Shown here: piece by piece, positions 16,032 to 24,775 of the stretch
How positions within the stretch are numbered: position 1 is the first letter of the stretch
Layout of the letters: every line of letters starts with the position of its first letter
Source of the DNA: Bacillota bacterium
Lineage (GTDB): Bacteria > Bacillota > Bacilli > Paenibacillales > NBRC-103111
NCBI GenBank assembly: GCA_023386955.1
Contig: JAEWIS010000026.1
Location: 124,001 to 188,000, forward strand
Reading direction: 5' to 3'
Length of the DNA: 64,000 nucleotides
The notes under the pieces: generated by a model
What the model was told of the DNA's origin: nothing
Database searches by the model: none
Seen by the model: the letters and a program-made list of their open reading frames with translations, nothing else
Made by a program: the position numbers and the translations under genes

Positions 16032-18485
16032 ATGGCAGAAGAAGTGAAAGAGAGCAAGGAAACGGGATATAACCCCCAGGTGCTGGAGCCCAAGTGGCAG
16101 GCGAAGTGGGATCAGGAAAAAACCTTCAAGGTGCTGGAGAACAGCCCTAAGCCAAAATTTTATGCGCTGGATATGTTCCCCTATCCGTCCGGAGCCGGGC
16201 TGCATGTGGGCCATCCGGAAGGGTACACGGCTACCGACATCGTTTCCCGCTACAAGCGGATGAAGGGCTTCAACGTGCTCCATCCCATGGGCTGGGACGC
16301 CTTCGGTTTGCCGGCGGAGCAATATGCGCTGGACACGGGGAACGACCCCCGGGATTTCACCAAGAAGAATATCGAAACCTTCAAGCGGCAGATCAAGTCC
16401 CTGGGCTTCTCCTACGACTGGGACCGGGAAATCAGCACCACCGATCCGGATTATTACAAGTGGACCCAGTGGATTTTTATTCAGCTGTACAAAATGGGCC
16501 TGGCCTATGTGGACGAAGTGCCTGTAAACTGGTGCCCTGCCTTGGGCACGGTGCTGGCCAACGAGGAGGTCATCGACGGCAAAAGCGAACGTGGCGGCCA
16601 CCCGGTCATCCGCAAGCCCATGCGCCAATGGGTGCTGCGTATTACCGCCTACGCGGAGCGTCTCCTGGAGGATCTGGAGGAGCTGGACTGGACGGAAAGC
16701 ATCAAGGACATGCAGCGCAACTGGATCGGCAAGTCCAAGGGAGCCGAGGTGCGGTTTGCTATCGACGGCGTGGCCGGTGCCGAGCTGACGGTCTTCACCA
16801 CCCGCCCGGATACCCTGTTCGGCGCCACCTATTGTGTGCTGGCTCCCGAGCATGAGCTGGTTGCCAAGATTACCACACCGTCGCAGGAAGCAGCGGTGAA
16901 GGAGTACCAGGACAAGGCCGCCCGCAAAAGCGATCTGGAGCGGACGGATCTGGCCAAGGACAAAACCGGCGTGTTCACCGGCGCCTATGCCGTTAACCCG
17001 GCAGACGGACGCAAGGTGCCCGTCTGGATTGCCGACTACGTGCTGGCCGGCTACGGCACCGGCGCCATTATGGCGGTGCCTGGCCATGATGAGCGGGACT
17101 ACGCCTTCGCCAAGCAGTTCGGCCTGCCCATTGTGGAAGTGGTACAGGGCGGCAACCTGGAGGAAGCGGCCTACGCTGGGGACGGCGCCCATGTGAACTC
17201 CGGCTTCCTGGACGGCCTGGCCAACGAAGCGGCTATCGCCAAGATGATCAGTTGGCTGGAGGAGAACGGCAAAGGCAAGGGCAAGGTTACCTACCGCCTG
17301 CGGGATTGGCTGTTCAGCCGTCAGCGGTATTGGGGCGAACCGATCCCGATCCTGCATCTGGAGGACGGCACCATGAAGCCGGTTCCCGAGTCGGAGCTGC
17401 CGCTGGTGCTGCCCCACACGGATGCCATCCGCCCCTCCGGCACAGGAGAATCCCCCTTGGCCAACCTGGAGGACTGGGTAAATACCGTAGACCCGGAAAC
17501 AGGTTTGAAGGCCCGCCGGGAAACCAACACCATGCCCCAATGGGCAGGCAGCTGCTGGTACTACCTGCGTTATATCGACCCGAAGAACAGCGACGCCCTG
17601 ATTTCCAAGGAGCTGGCTGACAAATGGCTGCCTGTGGACCTCTACATCGGCGGCGCCGAGCATGCGGTGCTTCACCTGCTGTATGCCCGCTTCTGGCACA
17701 AGGTGCTGTACGATCTGGGTGTTGTGCCTACCAAGGAGCCCTTCTACAAGCTGGTCAACCAGGGCATGATCCTGGGCGAGAACAATGAGAAGATGTCCAA
17801 GTCCAGAGGCAACGTGGTGAACCCTGACGATATTGTCGGCCAGTTCGGTGCGGATACCCTGCGCATGTACGAAATGTTCATGGGCCCGCTGGAGGCGACT
17901 AAGCCCTGGAGCATCACCGGCGTGGAGGGCATCTACCGCTTCCTGAACCGGGTATGGCGCTTGTTCATCGGCGAGAACGGACAGCTTCAGGAGAAGATCG
18001 TGAAGGACGGCGAAACCACCGACGCGTTCAAAAAGGTGTGGCATAAGTCCATCAAGAAAATCGGCGAGGACTATGAGGGGCTGCGCTTCAACACCGCCAT
18101 CAGCCAAATGATGATCTTCGTCAACGAAGCGTACAAAACCGATGTGCTGCCGCTTCAGGCCATGCGGGAGTTCGCCCAACTGATGGCGCCAATTGCACCG
18201 CATATTGCCGAGGAGCTGTGGGAGCGCCTCGGCGGCTCCGAAGGCATCACTTACGCGGCTTGGCCGCAGGCGGATGAAGCCTGGACGGTGGACAGCGAGG
18301 TGGAAATCGTGGTGCAGGTCAACGGCAAGATTGTGGAGCGCTTGAAGATTGCAGCCGACTTGTCCGAGGAGGCCATGGAGGAAGCAGCCCGTGCTTTGGA
18401 AAAGGTGCAGGCGGCCATCGAGGGCAAAACTGTACGCAAGGTGATCCGGGTAAAAGGCAAGCTGGTCAATATCGTAGCCAATTAA
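16032..18485 (+). CDS. leuS: Leucyl-tRNA synthetase
   Basis: The 817-residue class I synthetase charges tRNA-Leu. The HIGH motif is HVGH (residues 58-61) in [17 protein letters not shown], and the KMSKS motif is intact (about residues 587-591). A CP1 editing domain lies between ([19 protein letters not shown], and [17 protein letters not shown]). The C-terminal domain ends [17 protein letters not shown]. The ATG at 16032 has a GGGAGGAAG site; upstream in-frame TTG and ATG codons (15984, 16008) are less well placed. The T-box leader directly precedes it. In B. subtilis leuS is elsewhere; here it lies between yqeM and comER. Confidence 0.98.
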   Translation: MAEEVKESKETGYNPQVLEPKWQAKWDQEKTFKVLENSPKPKFYALDMFPYPSGAGLHVGHPEGYTATDIVSRYKRMKGFNVLHPMGWDAFGLPAEQYALDTGNDPRDFTKKNIETFKRQIKSLGFSYDWDREISTTDPDYYKWTQWIFIQLYKMGLAYVDEVPVNWCPALGTVLANEEVIDGKSERGGHPVIRKPMRQWVLRITAYAERLLEDLEELDWTESIKDMQRNWIGKSKGAEVRFAIDGVAGAELTVFTTRPDTLFGATYCVLAPEHELVAKITTPSQEAAVKEYQDKAARKSDLERTDLAKDKTGVFTGAYAVNPADGRKVPVWIADYVLAGYGTGAIMAVPGHDERDYAFAKQFGLPIVEVVQGGNLEEAAYAGDGAHVNSGFLDGLANEAAIAKMISWLEENGKGKGKVTYRLRDWLFSRQRYWGEPIPILHLEDGTMKPVPESELPLVLPHTDAIRPSGTGESPLANLEDWVNTVDPETGLKARRETNTMPQWAGSCWYYLRYIDPKNSDALISKELADKWLPVDLYIGGAEHAVLHLLYARFWHKVLYDLGVVPTKEPFYKLVNQGMILGENNEKMSKSRGNVVNPDDIVGQFGADTLRMYEMFMGPLEATKPWSITGVEGIYRFLNRVWRLFIGENGQLQEKIVKDGETTDAFKKVWHKSIKKIGEDYEGLRFNTAISQMMIFVNEAYKTDVLPLQAMREFAQLMAPIAPHIAEELWERLGGSEGITYAAWPQADEAWTVDSEVEIVVQVNGKIVERLKIAADLSEEAMEEAARALEKVQAAIEGKTVRKVIRVKGKLVNIVAN

Positions 18486-18531
18486 GGATAAGGTTCAGAC
18501 CGTTTCTCCAATAAACGGTCTGCTTTTGGAG

Positions 18532-18566
18532 ACCCGGGGACGTTTCAGGTTCCCGGGTTTTATTTT
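18532..18566 (+). terminator. Terminator after leuS
   Basis: The stem ACCCGGG with CCCGGGT is followed by TTTTATTTT. A separate perfect 10-bp hairpin (CAGACCGTTT with AAACGGTCTG) lies just upstream at 18496-18522 with a weaker T run. Confidence 0.75.
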
Positions 18567-18587
18567 CCCGAGAGGAGCAATAAACAG

Positions 18588-19385
18588 ATGGAGCTTGGGG
18601 CACGGATCGGCATCGGCAACACAGCTGAGATTTTTGAGGCGGGCCAGGGCAGGGTGGTCAAGCTGTTTGTAAAGGGGTACCCGGAGTCGAGCATGATGAA
18701 GGAGTACGAAAATTCCCGGCTGCTCCATGGCCTTGGGCTTCCGGTGGCGCATAGCTACGGAATGGTGCAGCACGGGGAACGCCACGGGATCATTTATGAC
18801 CGGGTAGAGGGCGACTCGCTGCTGGATTCGCTCATGGCGGATCCTTCCAGGCTGGAATCAGGCGTGTCCGCCCTGGCGGCCCTGCACCGGACGATGCTGG
18901 CCTGCCGGCTGCCGGAGGCCTTGAGCCTGAAGGAGATCCTGCGGCAGTATATTGGCCGGAGCAAGGACCTGGACGATGCCCACAAAGAGAAGCTGCTCGT
19001 TTTGTTGGAGGAGCTGCCGGAGGGGGACTATTTTTGCCATGGGGACTTTCACTTCGGCAATGTTATGGCGGGACCGCAAGGGCATACGGTCATCGATTAT
19101 ATGAACATCTGCCGCGGGCATACATATGGAGATATTGCCAGAACCGTGTATTTGACCGAAATGACTCCGGTGCCGGCTGAGGCGGGGGAGCAAACGGAGT
19201 TTTTGCTGCAGTTGAAGAAGAAGGCGGCTGATCTGTATCTGGACCAAATGGGTGTCACCCGGGAGGAATTGTCCGGCTGGCTGATGGTCACGGCTGCGGC
19301 ACGGCTGGGTGAGCTGCGCCGGGAGGAGCAGGCAGAGCGGGAGTCGGTGCTCCGTTATTTGCAGCAGAACGGTCTTGCCTGCTGA
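18588..19385 (+). CDS. Aminoglycoside phosphotransferase-like kinase
   Basis: A 265-residue protein with a kinase-like fold of the APH/choline kinase superfamily. The nucleotide-binding start reads ELGARIGIGNTAEIFEAG, followed by VVKLFVKG with the probable ATP-binding Lys. The Brenner motif is CHGDFHFGNVMAG (about residues 148-160), and the metal-binding Asp is in VIDYMNICRG. The family phosphorylates diverse small molecules, and nothing here indicates antibiotic resistance. An ATG at 18588 follows GAGAGGAGC. It is an independent gene between two terminators. Confidence 0.82.
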   Translation: MELGARIGIGNTAEIFEAGQGRVVKLFVKGYPESSMMKEYENSRLLHGLGLPVAHSYGMVQHGERHGIIYDRVEGDSLLDSLMADPSRLESGVSALAALHRTMLACRLPEALSLKEILRQYIGRSKDLDDAHKEKLLVLLEELPEGDYFCHGDFHFGNVMAGPQGHTVIDYMNICRGHTYGDIARTVYLTEMTPVPAEAGEQTEFLLQLKKKAADLYLDQMGVTREELSGWLMVTAAARLGELRREEQAERESVLRYLQQNGLAC

Positions 19386-19427
19386 CACGAGCTGGGGCTG
19401 GGGAGGCTTATCCGTTTCCTGCCACGC

Positions 19428-19456
19428 AAAAAAGAGGGCGTAACGCCCTCTTTTTT
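19428..19456. terminator. Bidirectional terminator between the kinase gene and comER
   Basis: A near-perfect hairpin, AAAAGAGGGCG with CGCCCTCTTTT around a 3-nt loop, has A on one side and T on the other. It serves two convergent genes. Confidence 0.93.
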
Positions 19457-19466
19457 ATTCCCGCCT

Positions 19467-20297
19467 CTATTCAATGGCGTTCAGAAAAGCTGCGTCCACC
19501 TTGGCCAGGTCCTCATAAAATTTGGCGTGGGTGATGCGAATCAGCCGATTGAACATGCCGTCCAGCTCATGGTCCATGAGTTTCAGGCCTTCTGCTGTAA
19601 TGCCTCCTGGCACCGCCACCCGCTTTTGCAGCGTCTCCGGGGTAAAGCCGCCTTCCGTTAACAGAAGGCCGGTGCCCAAGAGCATCCGGGACGCCATGCG
19701 GGTGGCTTCCTCGTAGGGGATGCCCGTTTCCACCGCAGCAGCATCCACAAACCGCTGAACCAGCAGCGCAAAAAAAGCCGGTCCGCAGCTGGACAGATCC
19801 GAGGTGATCCGTGTGTGTTTTTCGTCAATGCGGATAGGCTCGCTGATGGGGGCCAGAAGCTCCTCCAGGGCTGTTTTATCCTCTTCCTCCATCCGGGTTC
19901 CGTACATGCACAAGGCTGCGCCGTTTTGGACGAAGTTGGTGATGCTGGGAATAACCTTGGCGATTTTGCAATTCAGCTGCTCCTCCAGGTGGCGGATCAG
20001 CACGGGGGAAGTGATGGAGACGATGATTTGCTCCGGCATGGTGAGCTTCCTGATTTCGTCCAGCACCCGCTTGTATTCGGCAGGTTTGACGCAGATAAAG
20101 ATCAGGTCCGCCTCCAAAACTACTTCAATATTGGAACGGGCAGCCAAGAGACCGGGGTGCCTTTCGGCCAGGGCCAATACCTTCTCACGGGTACGGTTGG
20201 CGGCAATGATGGCAGAGGGGGCCAAAGCGCCGGACCGGATCAGGGCTTCGATCAAAATGCTGCCCATACTGCCGGTTCCGATAAAGCCGACCTTCAT
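19467..20297 (-). CDS. comER: Late competence protein ComER (ProC-like reductase fold)
   Basis: A 276-residue homologue of pyrroline-5-carboxylate reductase. The N-terminal dinucleotide-binding motif is VGFIGTGSMGSIL, and the C-terminal dimerisation helix region has SSCGPAFFALLVQRFVDAA. Its role in competence is unclear even in B. subtilis, where it diverges from comEA exactly as here. The ATG at 20297 has GGAGGAG 7 bases upstream; an upstream extension of 23 residues is not supported. A catalytic role cannot be judged from sequence alone. Confidence 0.88.
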   Translation of the reverse strand: MKVGFIGTGSMGSILIEALIRSGALAPSAIIAANRTREKVLALAERHPGLLAARSNIEVVLEADLIFICVKPAEYKRVLDEIRKLTMPEQIIVSITSPVLIRHLEEQLNCKIAKVIPSITNFVQNGAALCMYGTRMEEEDKTALEELLAPISEPIRIDEKHTRITSDLSSCGPAFFALLVQRFVDAAAVETGIPYEEATRMASRMLLGTGLLLTEGGFTPETLQKRVAVPGGITAEGLKLMDHELDGMFNRLIRITHAKFYEDLAKVDAAFLNAIE

Positions 20298-20415
20298 GAA
20301 GCTCTCCTCCTCGCTTTCGGGTAGGTGAAGGTCCTCTAGGCTTAAGCCCAGGGACGTTTTGTGCATGTATATGCCGAAGTACTGCTGATTATGCCGGACA
20401 AGCGCAGAGAAGCTC

Positions 20416-20445
20416 TTGCCCGCAGCCGGCCGTTTGCGCTATAAT
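20416..20445 (+). promoter_or_regulatory. Candidate sigma-A promoter of comEA
   Basis: TTGCCC at 20416-20421 and a perfect TATAAT at 20440-20445 have 18-bp spacing. They lie in the comER-comEA divergent region. Confidence 0.6.
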
Positions 20446-20466
20446 GGGCACAACTGAACATGGGCG

Positions 20467-20517
20467 CGGAAGCACCGCCGTTTACAAGCCGGAAGGCTAT
20501 GTGACGGCGGTTTTTTG
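20467..20517 (+). terminator. Terminator-like attenuator in the comEA leader
   Basis: ACCGCCGT (20474-20481) pairs with ACGGCGGT (20504-20511) and encloses a nested AGCC-GGAA-GGCT hairpin; six T follow at 20511-20516. It starts about 20 bases after the presumed transcription start and ends about 40 bases before the comEA start codon. No plus-strand gene lies upstream for it to terminate. Confidence 0.7.
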
Positions 20518-20556
20518 TTGTGGAGAAGAGCCGCACCCTTAAAGGAGAATCAAGTG

Positions 20557-21111
20557 ATGGCCAACTGGCTTCGGCTTCATTGGAAAAAGCTTATGTTTGT
20601 GGCACTGCTGCTGGGGGCGGCTGGATTCGGATTTGTACGCAAGGCAGTGGAGGAGCGGGTCACGTCGGAATGGAGCGAAGTGAACGGGGAGGTGCAGTCC
20701 CTGTTGAATGCCTCCGGGCGGAACGGGGGCACAACTCAGGCTTCCTCATCCGGGCAAGGTGCTTCCGCACAGCCGAAGGATCAGGCCACAGCTCAGGAAG
20801 CAGTCCCGGGTGCGCCAACACTGCCGGCACCATCAGCAACTGCTCCGGTGCAGGCAGAGGCTACCGCAGCACCCGCCCAGTCCCCGGCGGGAACAGCCGC
20901 AGCAAAAGGCTTGATTGACATTAATACGGCGTCGGCCTCACGCCTGGATGAGCTGCCGGGCATCGGGCCGGGCAAGGCCCAGGCCATTGTGGAGTACAGG
21001 CAGTCGAAAGGCCCCTTCCGCACCCCGGAGGACCTGAAGAATGTGAAGGGCATCGGCCAGAAAACCTATGACGGCTTAAAGGACCGGATTACGGCATCCG
21101 TGGCGCCTTAA
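20557..21111 (+). CDS. comEA: ComEA, DNA-binding receptor of the transformation machinery
   Basis: The 184-residue membrane-anchored protein binds incoming double-stranded DNA outside the membrane. It has one N-terminal transmembrane helix (residues about 12-28), a Ser/Ala/Pro-rich linker (about 50-118), and a C-terminal helix-hairpin-helix pair (DINTASASRLDELPGIGPGK, then LKNVKGIGQKTYDGLKDRI). The ATG at 20557 has AAAGGAGA 9 bases upstream; a longer frame to 20515 has no ribosome site and overlaps the leader hairpin. comER diverges upstream and comEB follows. Confidence 0.95.
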   Translation: MANWLRLHWKKLMFVALLLGAAGFGFVRKAVEERVTSEWSEVNGEVQSLLNASGRNGGTTQASSSGQGASAQPKDQATAQEAVPGAPTLPAPSATAPVQAEATAAPAQSPAGTAAAKGLIDINTASASRLDELPGIGPGKAQAIVEYRQSKGPFRTPEDLKNVKGIGQKTYDGLKDRITASVAP

Positions 21112-21160
21112 GGCAGGCTGAAGGGCGCCGGTGGCCGAAGCTGCACCCGGAAACGGGGCA

Positions 21161-21189
21161 TTGGCGAATACGGGAGCCGGTGATATAAT
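21161..21189 (+). promoter_or_regulatory. Candidate sigma-A promoter of comEB
   Basis: TTGGCG at 21161-21166 and a perfect TATAAT at 21184-21189 have 17-bp spacing, located between comEA and comEB. Confidence 0.7.
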
Positions 21190-21212
21190 GTAGGCCATAA
21201 CCAACGGAGATA

Positions 21213-21263
21213 CGGAACCACCGTGTCACGCCGGGAAAGCGAGGGCGGCACAGCCGCGTTACC
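21213..21263 (+). promoter_or_regulatory. comEB leader, similar to the comEA leader
   Basis: CGGAACCACCG (21213-21223) and GCCGGGAAAGC (21230-21240) echo CGGAAGCACCG (20467-20477) and GCCGGAAGGC (20488-20497) of the comEA leader. Both begin 22-24 bases after their -10 box. No T run follows here, and no Shine-Dalgarno site is seen in the 15 bases before the comEB ATG. Confidence 0.45.
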
Positions 21264-21776
21264 ATGAGCATTCGCAAGGACTGGGATACCTATTTTATGG
21301 ACATTGCCTATATGGCCTCCACCCGCTCCCAATGCTCCAGAAGGCATGTAGGAGCCGTTCTGGTGCAGGGCAAAAAACTTCTGGGCAGCGCCTACAACGG
21401 GGCGCCAATGGGAGTGGCCGATTGCGGCGAAGCAGGCTGTATGATTGTAGAAGAATTCGAAGCCCGGGTGGTGGAAGGCAAGGAGGAGCTGGTCCGGAAG
21501 CAGCGTTGCATCCGCACCATCCATGCCGAACAGAACCTGATTCTCTTCACCGACCGTAAGGACCGGGAGGGCTCAACGGTATATGTAACGGATGAGCCGT
21601 GCTGGACCTGCGCCAATATGCTGGCCAACAGCGGGGTGAAGGAGATTGTGTACCACCGCCCTTATCCCAAGGACACCGCCAAGGTAGCCAAGCTGCTGCA
21701 GGAGCGGGGGCTGGTCTTCCGCAGTCTGGAAGCATATGAACCGCCCGGCGGGTGTGTGGAGCCGGTTCAAAACTAA
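21264..21776 (+). CDS. comEB: ComEB, dCMP deaminase
   Basis: A 170-residue zinc-dependent deoxycytidylate deaminase, converting dCMP to dUMP. Zinc ligands and the catalytic Glu are in HAEQNL (residues 87-92) and EPCWTCANML (111-120). An internal Cys-rich CGEAGC (54-59) is typical of the dCMP deaminase subgroup. The ATG at 21264 is unusual in lacking a recognisable ribosome site although the protein start (MSIRKDWDTYFM) fits the family well. The com name reflects operon position; in B. subtilis the deaminase activity itself is not required for DNA uptake. A terminator separates it from comEC. Confidence 0.95.
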   Translation: MSIRKDWDTYFMDIAYMASTRSQCSRRHVGAVLVQGKKLLGSAYNGAPMGVADCGEAGCMIVEEFEARVVEGKEELVRKQRCIRTIHAEQNLILFTDRKDREGSTVYVTDEPCWTCANMLANSGVKEIVYHRPYPKDTAKVAKLLQERGLVFRSLEAYEPPGGCVEPVQN

Positions 21777-21797
21777 CCGAGTAATTGAAAGCAGGGG

Positions 21798-21842
21798 AGC
21801 ACTCTGCTGCGCCAAACCGGCGTGGCGGGGTGCTTTTTTTTA
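21798..21842 (+). terminator. Strong terminator between comEB and comEC
   Basis: A 15-bp stem with several G-U pairs (GCACTCTGCTGCGCC with GGCGTGGCGGGGTGC, loop AAACC) is followed by eight T. The comEC start codon is only 22 bases downstream, and no promoter is seen between them. Confidence 0.82.
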
Positions 21843-21864
21843 TAACTTTTGAAGGGGCAGTGTG

Positions 21865-24408
21865 ATGAACAGAACAGCGATACTAACGGCAGCTTTGTTT
21901 ACGGCGGGGGCCGGGCTGGCGGCAGCCGGGTACCGGCCGTATTTTTGGGGCTGGGCTGTAATCGGGCTGATATGGATCAGTGCGGTTTTGGCGGGGCGCA
22001 GAAGAATGGCTCTTCAGCTGGTTTGGCTGAGCCTGGCTCTCCTTGCGGGCAACGGCTGCTACGCCTGGGCGGATGCCCGGCTGGCCAGTGCGGTGGCCCC
22101 GCCTTCAGCCAATTGGAATCCGGCTGCGGACGAAGCGGGAGCGGAGCTCTCCGGCCGGCTGGACACCCCTGTGGAGGTGGACGGGGACCGGGCGGTATTT
22201 TATATGCAGACGGAGGAATGGAGCTGGGCGGATGGAGCAGCGGTCCGGCCTGAGGGGGAGCGGGTTTATGTGACGGTTCGTCTTCGGGAGCAGCCGGAGC
22301 AGGAGGTAGCGGCAACCTGGAGAAGAGGGGACCGGGTGCAATTAACGGGTACGGTCAAAACGCCTGAACCCGCCCGGAACTTCGGGGGCTTCGATTTCCG
22401 CGAATACCTGCGGAAGAAGGATGTGCACTGGATGGTTACCGTCAAAGGCGCCTCCGCCGTGCGGGTATCCCCGCCCGGCCGATGGGATGCGGCCAGACTC
22501 CTCCGCTGGAACGATCATATCCGGGAAGGGGCGGGGAGCCGGCTGGCGTCGCTTTTTCCCGGGGACGAGGCGGGTTATATGAAGGGGCTTCTCATCGGGC
22601 TCCGCGAGGATTTGGACCCGGAGCGTTTCCGGAATTTTTCCCGTTTGGGCTTGACCCATATTCTGGCCATATCCGGTCTGCATGTAGGTGTTTTTTTGTG
22701 GGCGGTCACAGCATTGTGCCGGCGGCTGGGCGTCACCAGGGAATCGGCGGCGCGGTTGGGCTTTTGGACCATTCCCCTGTACGTGGTATTTACCGGATCC
22801 TCGCCGTCGGTGGTGCGGTCCGGATTAACGGCTATGGCGGGGCTGTACGCAGCGCGCAAGGGCTGGCTGAAGGACGGCCTGTCTTTGCTTGCTTTGGCCC
22901 TGTTGGGGATGCTGCTGTGGAACCCTCTTTTTATCACCGATGTAGGCTTTCAGCTGTCCTTTCTCGTCACCGCAGGTTTGTTGGCGGGGGTGCCTGCTAT
23001 TACCAGACTCCTGCAGGGCATTCATCCCCTCTGGAAAAGCAGCCTTGCCGTAGCTCTGACGGCGCAGCTGATATCCTTCCCCGTTTCGGTCTATTATTTC
23101 AACCAATTTTCCCTGCTTTCCCTGCCTGCCAATCTCCTGCTGGTACCCCTGATCAGCTTTGTGGTGACTCCCCTGGGTTATGGGGCTTTGCTGCTTTCCT
23201 TTCTCTGGCCCTGGGCAGCCAAAGGGGCGGCAGCTTTCATTTCATTCCTCAACCGTTTCACCTTCTACACCATCGATTTGTCGGAATGGCTTCCCTCCAT
23301 GCATCTCAGCTGGCCTACGCCCACATTTTTGTGGATAGCGGCCTATTATCTTCTGTTGGCCTGGGTCCTCCTGCAGGCGGGTGTGTTGAAGCAGCACCGG
23401 GAGCTGGAGCGGCAGCGGATTTACCTGGTGCCGGATGGGGCAGGCTTCCGTCGCAGAGGTGTCAGGATGACGGCGCTTGCCGCCGTTCTGTGGGCAGGCT
23501 GCCTTCTGTACGGTTATGCTCCGGCTATCTGGACGGAACAAGACACGGGAACGGTCTCTTTTTTGGATGTGGGGCAAGGGGATTGTGCCTGGGTGCGGAC
23601 ACCGGATGGCAAACATATTCTGATCGACGGCGGAGGTACGGTTTCCTTCCGCAAGGCCGGGGAGGAATGGAAGGAGCGGCAGGAGCCTTTTGAGGTGGGA
23701 CGGAAAACCGTTGTGCCGCTGCTCAAAAAACGGGGGGTCCATAAGCTGGATACCCTCATTATTTCCCATGCGGACACGGATCATATCGGGGGATTGCAGG
23801 CGGTGCTGGAGGAAATGCAAGTAGGCCGGATCCTGTTCAACGGCACGCTGAAATCCAGCCCGGGGGCGGTGAAGCTTTTTCAAACAGCGTTGGATCGCGG
23901 TATTCCGCTTATTCCGGTGCAGCAGGGAGATACATATACCGTGGGCCGTTCTGCCGTGTGGTCCGTTCTGTCCCCGCTGCAGGAGGAGAGAGGGGCTCAA
24001 GTTCGCCTTTTGGAGGAGCAAAATGATGAATCGGTGGTCATGCTCTTAACCATGCTGGGGAAGCGGTTTTTATTTACGGGGGACATCAGCGGAGAGCAGG
24101 AGAAGGTGCTGCTGTCCCGTTTATCTGAAGAAGAGGATGCACCCACCCTGGATGTGATGAAGGTGGCCCACCACGGCAGCCGGTATTCCTCCTCCGGAGA
24201 CTGGTTATGGTACTGGAGCCCGCGGCTCGCTGTGATTTCCTCAGGCAAGAATAACAGCTACGGACACCCCAGCCCCTTGACGCTGGAGCGCCTGGCGGAA
24301 ACGGATACGTCCGTTTACAGGACGGACCTTCAGGGCGAGGTGGAGTTTTCCGTGCGCCGAAACAGCCTGTTTGTCAGGACCAGATTAACTGGTCGTTATG
24401 GGAAATAG
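21865..24408 (+). CDS. comEC: ComEC, DNA-uptake channel with C-terminal metallo-beta-lactamase domain
   Basis: The 847-residue membrane protein forms the channel for single-stranded DNA during transformation. An N-terminal OB-like region follows two hydrophobic helices. A multi-helix competence domain spans about residues 230-500 (with LGLTHILAISGLHVGVF). The C-terminal metallo-beta-lactamase-like domain has FLDVGQGD (about 566), SHADTDHIGG (about 633), FTGDIS and VAHHGSRYSS, so a nuclease-type active site appears intact. The ATG at 21865 is 7 bases after AAGGGG; a GTG one codon upstream is an alternative. A terminator directly precedes it, so expression may need readthrough. Confidence 0.95.
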   Translation: MNRTAILTAALFTAGAGLAAAGYRPYFWGWAVIGLIWISAVLAGRRRMALQLVWLSLALLAGNGCYAWADARLASAVAPPSANWNPAADEAGAELSGRLDTPVEVDGDRAVFYMQTEEWSWADGAAVRPEGERVYVTVRLREQPEQEVAATWRRGDRVQLTGTVKTPEPARNFGGFDFREYLRKKDVHWMVTVKGASAVRVSPPGRWDAARLLRWNDHIREGAGSRLASLFPGDEAGYMKGLLIGLREDLDPERFRNFSRLGLTHILAISGLHVGVFLWAVTALCRRLGVTRESAARLGFWTIPLYVVFTGSSPSVVRSGLTAMAGLYAARKGWLKDGLSLLALALLGMLLWNPLFITDVGFQLSFLVTAGLLAGVPAITRLLQGIHPLWKSSLAVALTAQLISFPVSVYYFNQFSLLSLPANLLLVPLISFVVTPLGYGALLLSFLWPWAAKGAAAFISFLNRFTFYTIDLSEWLPSMHLSWPTPTFLWIAAYYLLLAWVLLQAGVLKQHRELERQRIYLVPDGAGFRRRGVRMTALAAVLWAGCLLYGYAPAIWTEQDTGTVSFLDVGQGDCAWVRTPDGKHILIDGGGTVSFRKAGEEWKERQEPFEVGRKTVVPLLKKRGVHKLDTLIISHADTDHIGGLQAVLEEMQVGRILFNGTLKSSPGAVKLFQTALDRGIPLIPVQQGDTYTVGRSAVWSVLSPLQEERGAQVRLLEEQNDESVVMLLTMLGKRFLFTGDISGEQEKVLLSRLSEEEDAPTLDVMKVAHHGSRYSSSGDWLWYWSPRLAVISSGKNNSYGHPSPLTLERLAETDTSVYRTDLQGEVEFSVRRNSLFVRTRLTGRYGK

Positions 24409-24499
24409 TAGAAAGTTTGGGTTGGGGGATGAAGTTAAAGCCGATTTGCTATAAAATGAACATAATGAAGGAAAGCGCCGTCAAATTACAGAGCTTGTC

Positions 24500-24665
24500 T
24501 AGGACCTGTCTTCAAACCCACTTAAGGGCAGGCTTTCACCATCTTTTCGTCCCTTGCTTCGTTACTTTCGCTTGACGTACCCCCGGTACGCCTGCACAAA
24601 AGTGCCTTGCCTGGAACGAAAATCCGGCAAAATCTGCTCCCCTCGGAGTTTGAAGACAGCCCCTA
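24500..24665 (+). mobile_element. MITE copy A (166 bp)
   Basis: Terminal inverted repeats TAGGACCTGTCTTCAAAC and GTTTGAAGACAGCCCCTA match at 16 of 18 positions. The interior (GTTACTTTCGCTTGACGTAC, GGAACGAAA, ATCTGCTCCCCTCGGAGTTT) is clearly homologous, in inverted orientation, to the segment at 29462-29625. There is no coding capacity. TA at each end is compatible with a TA target duplication as in IS630/Tc1-type elements; that assignment is inference. Confidence 0.85.
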
Positions 24666-24676
24666 AAACGGTGTAC

Positions 24677-24704
24677 GGAACTTTTACCCAGTCCCGGCGT
24701 ATAA
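24677..24704 (+). promoter_or_regulatory. Candidate ECF-type autoregulatory promoter
   Basis: GGAACTT at 24677-24683 and CGTATAA at 24698-24704 give exactly 16 bp between GAAC and CGTA, the spacing of SigW/SigX-type promoters. It lies 12 bp after the MITE end and about 75 bp before the sigma gene. Confidence 0.7.
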
Positions 24705-24775
24705 ACTTTTCTTGAGAGCTATGCAACATTTCTGCAGCCTGGACCGTTTATAAGGTTGCAAGAAAGGGGGTTCCC

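Noticed and set aside
15834..18203. Very long minus-strand open frame opposite leuS (789 codons)
   Set aside because: It mirrors a high-GC conserved gene, lacks a ribosome site and domain features, and is explained by codon bias of leuS.
18588..19385. Antibiotic-resistance gene (aminoglycoside kinase)
   Set aside because: The kinase fold is clear, but nothing in sequence or context indicates resistance; such proteins are common housekeeping kinases of unknown substrate.
21195..21263. comEB leader as a class I cyclic-di-GMP riboswitch
   Set aside because: It shares short strings (ACGC, AAAGC and a terminal GTTACC), but the conserved GGGCAAACC and GGGACGCAAAGCC core is absent and the leader is too short.
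22482..23693. Plus-strand 403-codon frame inside comEC in another phase
   Set aside because: comEC is intact in its own frame with all domains; this frame is a GC-driven shadow.
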